The notes beneath the pieces are model-generated. The model was not told the DNA's origin and searched no databases. It worked only from the letters and a program-made list of their open reading frames with translations. Positions 1 through 7,314 of a DNA stretch of 64,000 bases are shown in pieces. The position numbers were made by a program, and so were the translations under genes. Numbering within the stretch: the stretch's first letter is position 1; the number at the start of each line of letters is the position of its first letter. Origin of the DNA: Bacteroidales bacterium (lineage in GTDB: Bacteria > Bacteroidota > Bacteroidia > Bacteroidales > Lentimicrobiaceae); assembly GCA_016705005.1 (NCBI GenBank), contig JADIZB010000024.1:1-64000 (forward strand), in the 5' to 3' direction.

Positions 1-1
1 G

Positions 2-690
2 GAAGATGAGTATAAGAATGAGTATGAAGTAGAGTATGATGAGAAAAAATATTTTCCTAAAAATTTAAAGGGCATATTCAATTATCTAACATTTATGAAA
101 TTCCTGACAAAATTAGAGTCGTATATAATGAGACAATTGAGGCAATGGAAAATAATTGTTATATACTTTCTGGTGTTGGATTACGAGCAATTATAGAAGC
201 AATCTGTAATGAAACAGAAAAATTATTGGACGCAATTTAGAACAGAAAATAAATAATTTATTGAAAAATAAATTAATAACAGAAAAAGGATGCTAATCGC
301 CTTCATAGTGTAAGATTTCTTGGTAATGACTCAGTTCATGAGATGGATGTGCCTAAAGAAGATAAATTAGATATCGCTTTAAGAATAGTTGAAAACTTGA
401 TTAACAATCTATATCTAATCGACCTTGATGCCAATAAGCATCTAGATACAATTGTTAATGATTATGATACTTTTAAACATTTACTTGTTAGAAAATTTGT
501 CTCTGTAAATAAACTGAAAAATCAATTAAAGAAGTATTTGGAAGAGATTTTCGAAATAAAGAACAAAATTATTTGCCAAATTTTATTCCAACAAATCATA
601 GATGACATTAATAAAGGAGAGATTGGAATTATTGCAGTTGGTAATTTGAAAAAAACTCATCAATTGAGAATATTCCAGTACAACACTTTA
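2..690 (+). pseudogene. Decayed DUF4145-like protein gene
   Basis: Fragments of one protein are spread over several frames. One frame gives an acidic start (EYEVEYDEKKYFPKN). The next frame gives IPDKIRVVYNETIEAMENN followed by a segment typical of DUF4145 domains (SGVGLRAIIEAICNE) and then a stop near 238. A third frame resumes with ANRLHSVRFLGNDSVHEM, the characteristic LR..GN.. segment of that family, and runs on from 343. Near 540-610 coding sense seems to switch frame again. The 5' end lies outside the window. DUF4145 proteins are often linked to restriction or defence loci, but no partner gene is visible here. At least three frame disruptions make this a dead gene or very poor sequence. 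The family call is from memory of the motif only. Confidence 0.5.
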
Positions 691-723
691 TTAAGAATTA
701 AATTAAAACAGCACTCAACACGC

Positions 724-829
724 GGTATAGTTAATTGCCGGTGCAGTGCGTATTCGAGCGGCACAGTTCGTATCAAAAGTAGTTGTAACTTGACAGGAAA
801 GTGCTTCGAAATCGGCAACTAACCATACC
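724..829. repeat. 17-bp imperfect inverted repeat, arms 72 bp apart
   Basis: The left arm GGTATAGTTAATTGCCG (724-740) pairs with the right arm CGGCAACTAACCATACC (813-829) with two mismatches. The 72 bases between contain no clear ORF. The element sits at the 3' edge of the decayed DUF4145-like gene. It could be the folded end of a mobile cassette or a palindromic intergenic repeat. It does not match the attC core consensus. Confidence 0.45.
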
Positions 830-950
830 AAAAATAACGGAGAATGCGAAAAATCAGGTCTTACAAACCTTTAAAGCCTATGCTTAATTGAGCCTTCTCA
901 ATTATTATTAAATTAAGGATTGCCATGAGTTATCTAAATATAACAAGGAT

Positions 951-1489
951 ATGAATCTTCGGCACCTGTTTTTCTTGCATTTTTATTAGTCTTTAAAATC
1001 CATTATGGACAAAATCAAAGTCTGTCCTTACCTTTTATAGAACAGAATATATGTCCGGGAGAAGGTTGTCAGTTTGGCTCATGGACTATTAAATCACCGA
1101 TGAAAGCATTTATTAGTGAAGGTGATTCCAACACAATTGCATTCCTGATTAAACAAAATGAAAAGATAACGGCTATCCGGGGCAATGTTCATATAAAGCA
1201 GTTCGGTTTGGTCAAAATAACCCAAAAAGCTGATTCTTTTGTTAAAAATGATACTGCGTACATCCTTTCGTATCTGGGAGAAGGCTATTATGATGCCTGG
1301 TATAAAGGGGAGATAATACAATTCCAGGATTGTGACCCATCGTTTACCAATTGTAATCCATCATTTACTACTCTAAAGCCGGCTAAAACCGAGTGGTGGG
1401 TATATATTAAAAATGGTTCAGCTAAATTCGGCTGGTTACGAATACTTGATCATGACCTGTCAAATATAGATGGAAGAAATATATATTAA
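951..1489 (+). CDS. Secreted SH3-like hypothetical protein, start region frameshifted
   Basis: The main reading frame has no ATG before 1100, but reading upstream gives a hydrophobic stretch (AFLLVFKIHYGQNQS) ending like a signal peptide, then CPGEGCQFGSWTIKSPM. The ATG at 951 (MNLRHLFF) is in another frame and would complete the signal peptide after a one-base shift near 970-990. The mature part has the pattern YYDAWYKGE...WWVYIKNGSAKFGW, resembling bacterial SH3-like domains in small Bacteroidota exported proteins. Without the shift, an ORF from 1100 would encode 129 aa without a signal. It is probably a recently broken gene or a sequencing error. Function is unknown. Confidence 0.5.
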
Positions 1490-1589
1490 AATGATGTTTT
1501 GGGATTTAAAAAAAACAGTGTGTGGCATAGACTCTGGAGAACGCAACCCCTTGACGCGGGCTAATCGGGGTAGGATTTCCAATTGCGCC

Positions 1590-1670
1590 TGGCCCTCAAA
1601 ATAAGAACCTGGTCAACCTATTGCGGAATGTTGAAATCGCACACCCGGAAGCAGTTCTTTACTATACATA
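1590..1670 (+). pseudogene. Possible HU C-terminal relic
   Basis: In one frame this stretch reads PGPQNKNLVNLLRNVEI, which resembles the C-terminal PGPELKNMLKNLEY of the HU-HIG protein about 0.5 kb downstream. The preceding bases do not give a longer match. It may be a third, badly decayed copy of that gene. The match is short and may be chance. Nothing else was recognised in 1490-1799. Confidence 0.25.
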
Positions 1671-1799
1671 AGATAGAAATATTTTAACTTTCAAAGAAAA
1701 ATACCTGAAGTCCGGGCGAACTGAAAGGTCACCTGAATGAAATAACAAAACTTTCATATTCTATTGATTCTGAATTATATTCACCCAATCCCTTATCCC

Positions 1800-2180
1800 A
1801 TGTCCGTAAAATATACATTGGCAGAGCGTTTTAACCCCTACAAACCCGGAGAACCCCTGAAGATTTATGCCCAGGCGGTTTCGGCAGGAGAAACCAATCT
1901 GAAACAATTGGGCAAAGCCATTTCGGCACAGAGTACCTTAAACCAGGCCGATATCATCGGTGTGCTTTACGCGTTAACGCAGCAGATTGCGCTGGAACTT
2001 GATGCCGGGCGTATAGTCAGGCTGGATGATTTTGGTTCTTTTCAGCTGGCGATTTCCAGTGGGGGAGCGGAGGGGAGGAAGGGGTTCAGCAAAGCGCTGA
2101 TCCGCAGGAGCCGGATTGTTTTCCGGCCTGGGCCGGAGTTGAAGAATATGCTGAAGAATCTGGAGTATACCAGGGTTTGA
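1800..2180 (+). CDS. HU-family DNA-binding protein (HU-HIG type)
   Basis: A 126-aa protein starting MSVKYTLAERFNPYKPGEP, with a start chosen at the second in-frame ATG because Bacteroidota HU-HIG proteins begin this way. The N-terminal extension precedes a bacterial histone-like fold: the helical part (about residues 30-75, with NQADIIGVLYALTQQI and LDAGRIVRLDDFGSFQL) and the DNA-binding arm (GRKGFSKALIRRSRIVFRPGPELK). Such proteins bend or coat DNA and are often found in many paralogues near accessory genes. A near-identical but N-terminally truncated copy lies 790 bp downstream. Confidence 0.88.
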   Translation: MSVKYTLAERFNPYKPGEPLKIYAQAVSAGETNLKQLGKAISAQSTLNQADIIGVLYALTQQIALELDAGRIVRLDDFGSFQLAISSGGAEGRKGFSKALIRRSRIVFRPGPELKNMLKNLEYTRV

Positions 2181-2724
2181 TCTGGTTAATTTTTGATTCA
2201 GATTTTACTCGTTATAATGTTACATTACCCGCATAATTAATTACTTCAGACCATTTTCTTCTTGTTCTTTTTGCAAGACTTGTGCTGAGCGCAGCCGAAG
2301 CATCAAAAAGAACCGACCAGCGAAGCGATTTCATGTGCACCTTTGATACACGACCATATTCACCATAATGTTGCTTTGTTCGCATAATAATTTGCTTATG
2401 ACTAATCTCTTTCTTCTACTTTTTGCAAGATCAAAAAGTAGCAAAAAATCTCGGCTTACTAAAAACAGCTAAAAACCGGCGAGCAATTTTAGCTGGAAGA
2501 AACGAGGTTGAACCTTGTGTCCCTCTGCTTCATACCGTTGTACACTAATCACCTGAGCTTTTCTAAACTTTATCGGTTGCGTTTCTTCTTTATTTGTTTG
2601 CTGCCGGTTTTCTTAACGCTGTTTTTAGAATGCCGGTCTTTCTCTCTTAATTTTCACGTAATTAGATTGGAAATCATAACCTTATTTTTGTCTTTTAAGA
2701 AATTATCAAAAATGCAGTTGGAGC
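2181..2724. repeat. Intergenic region with two related stem-loops
   Basis: No gene is seen between the two HU copies. Two inverted repeats share a TTTTTGCAAGA core. The first has arms GTTCTTTTTG (2264-2273) and CAAAAAGAAC (2304-2313) around a GC-rich loop. The second has arms CTACTTTTTG (2416-2425) and CAAAAAGTAG (2432-2441) with a 6-base loop. They look like members of one dispersed palindromic repeat family common between Bacteroidota genes. Confidence 0.55.
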
Positions 2725-2970
2725 ATGATACATCAAGCAGATATCATCGGCGTGCTTTACGCGTTAACGCAGCAGATTGCGATAGAGCTTGATGCCGGAC
2801 GTATTGTGAGGCTGGATGATTTTGGTTCTTTTCAGCTGGCGATTTCCAGTGGGGGAGCGGAGGGGAGGAAGGCGTTCAGCAAAGCGCTGATCCGCAGGAG
2901 CCGGATTGTTTTCCGGCCTGGGCCGGAGTTGAAGAATATGTTGAAGAATCTGGAGTATAAAAGGGATTGA
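2725..2970 (+). pseudogene. 5'-truncated duplicate of the HU-HIG gene
   Basis: Bases from about 2739 to 2965 match 1949-2175 with only a handful of differences, at a constant offset of 790 bp. The copy lacks the codons for the first roughly 50 residues, that is the HU-HIG N-terminal extension and first helix. A fortuitous ATG at 2725 gives an 81-aa product (MIHQADIIGVL...) keeping the arm and C-terminus. Most differences are silent or conservative (ALELDAG to AIELDAG, GRKG to GRKA), so the copy is recent or kept alike by gene conversion. It is unlikely to fold as a normal HU. Confidence 0.75.
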
Positions 2971-3013
2971 GCAGACGAAGATACTCCAACAATGACTTTA
3001 TGAATATTAATAA

Positions 3014-3045
3014 TTTGGAAATAAGTAAATAATTATTTACCTTTG
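3014..3045 (+). promoter_or_regulatory. hicAB promoter with palindromic operator
   Basis: A -33 element TTTG (3014-3017) and a -7 element TACCTTTG (3038-3045), 20 nt apart, fit the Bacteroidota primary sigma consensus. The perfect 16-bp palindrome GTAAATAATTATTTAC (3025-3040) overlaps the -7 box and lies 22 bp before the hicA ATG. HicB antitoxins typically autorepress by binding such palindromes, so this is the likely operator. Confidence 0.7.
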
Positions 3046-3062
3046 TTTATGGAAATACAGAT

Positions 3063-3248
3063 ATGAAATGTTCTGAATTTCTGAGACTATTAAAAAAAGA
3101 CGGTTGGTATCCGGTTTCACAATCCGGTTCACATGTGAAACTGAAGCATAATGTTAAGTCAGGCTTCATTATCTTTCCTAACCATGGCTCACAGGAACTG
3201 GGTATTGGTCTTGAGAATAAATTACGTAAAGATGCAGGTTTAAAGTAA
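3063..3248 (+). CDS. hicA: HicA family toxin (mRNA interferase)
   Basis: A 61-aa protein of the small dsRBD-like HicA/YcfA family. The N-terminus (KCSEFLRLLKKDGWYPVSQSG) and the segment GSHVKLKH carry the catalytic histidine (His24) in the expected GSH context, and FPNHGSQELGIGLENKLRKDAGL closes the fold. HicA cleaves mRNA and is neutralised by HicB. The partner gene starts 4 bp after the stop codon, giving the classical hicA-hicB order. A promoter with a palindrome lies directly upstream. Confidence 0.88.
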   Translation: MKCSEFLRLLKKDGWYPVSQSGSHVKLKHNVKSGFIIFPNHGSQELGIGLENKLRKDAGLK

Positions 3249-3252
3249 GGGG

Positions 3253-3654
3253 ATGATTATGAGTACAATGAAAAAAAAGGTTGTTTTTATTCTGGAAAAA
3301 ACAGAAACAGGGTTTTCGGCTTATGCTGTTGGTTATCCGATTTTTACCACAGGAAAAACAATTTCCGGGCTTCTTGATAATGCATTTGAAGCAGCCGGTT
3401 TTTATTTTGAAGAAACGGATATTAAAGTAACCCGGGCAAATATAAAGTTCGAGGTTGACTTTGAGCAATTTTTTAAGTATTACAGGGTGTTAAACTCTAA
3501 ATTTCTTGCTGAAAGAATAGGAATGAACCCTACTCTTTTATCTCAGTATGTGCAGGGCAGAAAAAAACCATCAGACAATCAAAGAGATAAAATTCTTGTC
3601 GGGATACATCAGATTGGTCAGGAGTTATCGGAAATAAACCTTATTCAGCGATAA
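3253..3654 (+). CDS. hicB: HicB family antitoxin with C-terminal HTH
   Basis: A 133-aa protein whose N-terminal part (MKKKVVFILEKTETGFSAYAV...) is the partially degraded RNase-H-like HicB fold. Residues about 80-125 (LNSKFLAERIGMNPTLLSQYVQGRKKPS) form an XRE-like helix-turn-helix. It would bind and block HicA and repress the operon through the palindrome at 3025-3040. Starts at 3253, 3259 and 3268 are all possible; a GGGG tract sits just upstream of 3253. Confidence 0.85.
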   Translation: MIMSTMKKKVVFILEKTETGFSAYAVGYPIFTTGKTISGLLDNAFEAAGFYFEETDIKVTRANIKFEVDFEQFFKYYRVLNSKFLAERIGMNPTLLSQYVQGRKKPSDNQRDKILVGIHQIGQELSEINLIQR

Positions 3655-4676
3655 TTTTACAAACCGGGAGCTAAATGAATTCTTGCTTATCAATTCAGGA
3701 AACGATGCCGTTTACTGCGTAAAATGATGCTGATGAATCAGAAAAAAGCCGTACGGCTTTCTGGTAAAACATGCTTATGTTTTTGGTAATTCATGCTGAT
3801 GTTTTTGGGAAAAGCCGTACGGCTTTTCAATAAGGGGTAAAGATGAATTCATGAAGGTGAAGCATGGAAAGGGTGAAGAAAAGGGGATGTTTTTAGATTT
3901 AGGATGAAAAGGGCCTTCCCCTTTGGCGGGAAGAGGAGTTCCCCATTCATAGGGGAGACGGGGGTACAATTTACTTAAATTCGTGCCTGTCCCGCCCTTT
4001 TTGGCGGGAAGATGTGCGCAAGCTAACAATCCTTCGGTCTCGACTTCGCTCGACCTCCGGGGGAGTTTTTCCTTATTGTTGAGATTTTATTGAGAATTGA
4101 AGAATCCTGGGGTTGAGCTTGTCTGACTGGCGTCAGCCTGGCAAGCGGCGGTGGTCGAGCGGAGTCGAGACCACCCTGCTATGAGGTTGCGAAATATGCA
4201 ATGCTCAAAAGGTTTGGAAGCACGCGTTTGACTTGTCCCGCCCTTTCTGGCGGGAAGATGCGCGACAGCAAGGGGTTTGAGTGTTCTCCCCCTATTCATA
4301 GGGGGAGACAGAGGGGGTACAATTTACTTAAATTCGTGGCTGCCCCGCCCTTTTTGGCGGGAAAACGCGTGCCAGCAAGGGCGTACCAACCCGGGGGATG
4401 CGCGTCAACCGGTTGCATCATTTTCCCTGGTTACAGTTAAGTAAAAAGGTGATTAAATATATATTGCTGATTCATCCAAAAAAGAAGATTCTGAATCCGG
4501 TCTTTTTTTGTAACTTTCAGCAGTTGTAGCTGCGATGGATTAATGAATTGACCAGATTACCCAATACAGAATGCTTATAAACGGGATATTTAAAAGCAGA
4601 ATTACATTCGATTAATTCTGACTGAACTGAAAGTAAATCACATCTTGTTCAAACCGAAAGGAAGGGAAACAACATT
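3655..4676. repeat. 1-kb intergenic region full of palindromes and repeats
   Basis: No credible gene is present. The palindrome AAAGCCGTACGGCTTT occurs at 3745-3760 and again at 3811-3826. A direct repeat beginning GGGGTACAATTTACTTAAAT occurs at 3961-4012 and about 4314-4365, and ends in the stem-loop CCCGCC-CTTTTT-GGCGGG. A third copy of that stem-loop alone (CTTTCT loop) is at about 4236-4255. Complementary segments reading GGTCTCGACT (4037 on) and its complement (about 4163-4172) flank this area. It looks like an accumulation of REP-type elements. Confidence 0.6.
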
Positions 4677-6005
4677 ATGAAACATTCTCCCCTGTTCAGC
4701 ATTGGCATATCTATTTTTCTGCTCATCACCTTTTCTGTTCCGGATCACCTTCAGGCACAGTTCATCAGAATTGATACCTCTTTTTACAGTCCATCGCTGA
4801 AGGAAATCAGGAATATAACCGTTTTCCTTCCGGATGAGTATTACAAGGATCAGGACCAGCAATATTCTACCATCTATTACCTGCATGGCTGGGGTGGAAA
4901 CCATGAATCGCTGAATTCAAGTCAGGAGCGGCTGAACGATTTGCTTGAATCAGGCACCATCAGGCCGGTTATCCTCATTTGTGCCGACCACTCAGCGTTG
5001 CCTTTTGGTTCTGGTGTTTATGTCAACTCAGTCCTTACGGGGAATTTTGAGGACTATGCTGCCTTTGATGTTGTTGATTGGGTTGAAACAAGCTTCAGGG
5101 CCATTCCTGAAAAGAATGCCAGGGCGCTGTTCGGACAATCGCTGGGTGCCTACGGTGCTTTCTGGCTGGGCATACAGCATAAGGAACGGTTCAGGGTAAT
5201 TTCGGCACATGCAGGTCAGGTAAACAACAATATCTGGATGCCGGCTGTAAGACTGATGTTAATGATTGAGAACGGTGACCCTCCATACTTTTATGATTTT
5301 TATGGTTTTAACCTGGAAAACCCCTTTGTAATTCCGGGATTTTTTACAAAAAGTATGTTTCTGGCAGCCAGTGGATTTTCACCCGACGAAAACTCTAACC
5401 AGAGTTATATCAATCCCAGAATTGTTGAATACCCTTACGATGAATGGGGCAACATGATCGATTCAGTCTACAATAAATGGAAGGCTTACGACATTGCTCA
5501 CGCTGTGAGTAATCTGGATCCGGCCGACAGTTTAAGCATACTTTATGGTTGCGGAACAAACGATGAAACCATGGCGTATTATCCAAACCTGACTTTAAAG
5601 GATTCACTGATTCAGCATGAACTGAGTTTTGAGTTTTTCAGTCACAAAGGCGGTCACACCATGCCTGATGTTTATCTGAACAGGTCGATGATCTTTATGG
5701 ATTCATTGCTTATGCATCCTTACGTGGTTACAAAAGTTGATGCAAACAACCGGGATATTGAACCTGCTGCCTTTCCGAACCCTGCGAAAGACTTTACGAC
5801 CATCAGTTTACTTCCCGGGGAGTCGGAGATCACCGTTTCATTCTCTGATGCTGCCGGCAAGGCACTCCATCCCTCTGCTTTTGCGGCGGATAGAAAGGAA
5901 CAGCAGCTGATGCTGAACCTTAAAGGACTCAGCAGTGGTGTTTACCTGCTTCATTTCCGCTCAGAATTAAGGGCCGGGTGCATTAAATTAATTGTCGCGG
6001 AATAG
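4677..6005 (+). CDS. Secreted alpha/beta-hydrolase (esterase D-like) with T9SS sorting domain
   Basis: A 442-aa exported protein: signal peptide (about 1-28, ending LQAQ), then an esterase-D/feruloyl-esterase-type hydrolase with YYLHGWGGN at about 68-75, the nucleophile elbow GQSLG (Ser155) and a likely catalytic histidine in FSHKGGHTMPDVY. From about residue 355 (AAFPNPAKDFTTISL... to GVYLLHF...IKLIVAE) it carries the type A T9SS C-terminal sorting domain, so it should cross the outer membrane and be anchored or released. The substrate is probably an acyl or carbohydrate ester, but cannot be fixed from sequence. It stands alone on the plus strand. Confidence 0.85.
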   Translation: MKHSPLFSIGISIFLLITFSVPDHLQAQFIRIDTSFYSPSLKEIRNITVFLPDEYYKDQDQQYSTIYYLHGWGGNHESLNSSQERLNDLLESGTIRPVILICADHSALPFGSGVYVNSVLTGNFEDYAAFDVVDWVETSFRAIPEKNARALFGQSLGAYGAFWLGIQHKERFRVISAHAGQVNNNIWMPAVRLMLMIENGDPPYFYDFYGFNLENPFVIPGFFTKSMFLAASGFSPDENSNQSYINPRIVEYPYDEWGNMIDSVYNKWKAYDIAHAVSNLDPADSLSILYGCGTNDETMAYYPNLTLKDSLIQHELSFEFFSHKGGHTMPDVYLNRSMIFMDSLLMHPYVVTKVDANNRDIEPAAFPNPAKDFTTISLLPGESEITVSFSDAAGKALHPSAFAADRKEQQLMLNLKGLSSGVYLLHFRSELRAGCIKLIVAE

Positions 6006-6112
6006 AGAATCACCGTCACTGAAAATGCAGGGATCCGGTTTCCTTCCTTTTTCGTGTGCCCATGGATTATAAGGGATTTTGAGGTGGTGTTTCAATCAAT
6101 CAATTGTCGTTT

Positions 6113-6733
6113 ATGAAAGCAATTTTTCTCTCTTTACTTATGCTGATGTCTGTATACAGCATAAGCGCCCAATCCCTTTCGGCTGCTGATAAGCTGATCC
6201 CCTGGGATTATGTCAGTCAGGGCACCCGCAAACCCGGTAAAACGGTTATGGGAATAGAATCCAGTGTGAACCTCAGCATCGTTGCAGCACTGAATGAAAA
6301 CAATGCCTGCTTCAAAGGAGCCAGAGACGGACGCCTTGATTTGAATATTCACTGGTTCAATGCTGCCGATGAAACCGGGGCATTTATGTTGAAAATGATG
6401 AAGGATATGAATGGTGTGGGGCAGGAGAAGGATAACTTTCAGATGAAAGACAATTCCGGAGCCGGAGAGGTAAAGACAGAGGAATGGTCAGGGGGAACAC
6501 TCTGGTATGAAGAAAACCAGCGCCCCTGTGTGAACGAGATTTCCGGCCCGACCGGGATCACCGAAGTATCGGCCCATGCCAGGTTTTTTCTGTTCAACGG
6601 AGCGGCCATCATCAAAATTGAGGTGGGTGGGATGAACAATGTTGCCACCACAAAGGAAATCATCGCCAAAACACTGGAGCTGATCAACGGTTTTGATTTT
6701 TCGGTGCTGAAAAATGCAAATGGTTCGGAATAG
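6113..6733 (+). CDS. Secreted hypothetical protein
   Basis: A 206-aa protein with a clear signal peptide (MKAIFLSLLMLMSVYSISAQ); ATG 6113 was preferred over the TTG at 6104. The mature part (SLSAADKLIPWDYVSQGTRKPG...; FLFNGAAIIKIEVGGMNN...) has two cysteines and no recognised motif or membrane segment. A periplasmic or surface location is likely. It lies 107 bp after the esterase gene and 128 bp before a small membrane protein gene on the same strand. Function is unknown. Confidence 0.7.
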   Translation: MKAIFLSLLMLMSVYSISAQSLSAADKLIPWDYVSQGTRKPGKTVMGIESSVNLSIVAALNENNACFKGARDGRLDLNIHWFNAADETGAFMLKMMKDMNGVGQEKDNFQMKDNSGAGEVKTEEWSGGTLWYEENQRPCVNEISGPTGITEVSAHARFFLFNGAAIIKIEVGGMNNVATTKEIIAKTLELINGFDFSVLKNANGSE

Positions 6734-6861
6734 AAAACAAAGTTGAAGTGGGCAGCATGAACTCAGATCATCCGCAAACAGGGTCGACATGCGCCGGTTG
6801 ATGATATCGTAATTCATCCATCCTGTTTTGTATCGGAAATCATAGTTTTCAATCCAACGAC

Positions 6862-7203
6862 ATGAATAACGAAACCAAACTGATTCTGATCAAGTCGGTC
6901 CACACCCTGGTGTGGCTGTTTTTCAATGTGGTGATCTTTTATATGCTGTATGCCGTCATTGTCAATAAGCTGGACCTGTGGCTATGGATAGGTTACGGGC
7001 TGTTTGTTCTGGAAGGGATTACGCTGCTTGTATTTAAATTTTTCTGTCCGCTGACGATCATTGCAAGAAAATACTCCGATTCAAGCAGAGCCAATTTTGA
7101 TATTTATCTTCCGCACTGGTTGGCTAAGTATAATAAACTGATCTATACCTCACTGCTGGGCATCATCTTCATCATAACAATTTACAGGTTAATTGAGCCC
7201 TGA
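6862..7203 (+). CDS. Small integral membrane protein of unknown function
   Basis: A 113-aa protein with three or four hydrophobic segments (about 10-32, 38-60 and 90-110) and the central sequence FFCPLTIIARKYSD. The CPLT segment recalls the DUF2784 family, but this is a weak resemblance. The C-terminal part NFDIYLPHWLAKYNKLIYTSLLGIIF is amphipathic then hydrophobic. A bidirectional terminator follows the gene. Function is unknown. Confidence 0.65.
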   Translation: MNNETKLILIKSVHTLVWLFFNVVIFYMLYAVIVNKLDLWLWIGYGLFVLEGITLLVFKFFCPLTIIARKYSDSSRANFDIYLPHWLAKYNKLIYTSLLGIIFIITIYRLIEP

Positions 7204-7235
7204 TCCGGCTGAATGGTACCATCCATTGGAATAAT

Positions 7236-7276
7236 AAAACACCGCAGTCAGGTTTTTCTGAACTACGGTGTTTTTT
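7236..7276. terminator. Bidirectional rho-independent terminator
   Basis: The stem ACACCG/CGGTGT is flanked by AAAA on the left and TTTTTT on the right. It sits between the convergent genes at 6862 (+) and 7315 (-). Confidence 0.75.
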
Positions 7277-7314
7277 ATGCGGGTTGATGCATCCGGTTTC
7301 TGCAGTAATAGAAA

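Noticed and set aside
724..829. The inverted repeat as an integron attC site
   Set aside because: Size and arm spacing would fit, but the arms do not contain the RYYYAAC/GTTRRRY core, and no integrase or cassette array is visible.
3063..3654. hicAB with the DUF4145-like gene as a complete defence island
   Set aside because: The DUF4145-like gene is broken, and no restriction, methylase or other defence gene is visible; only the toxin-antitoxin pair is intact.
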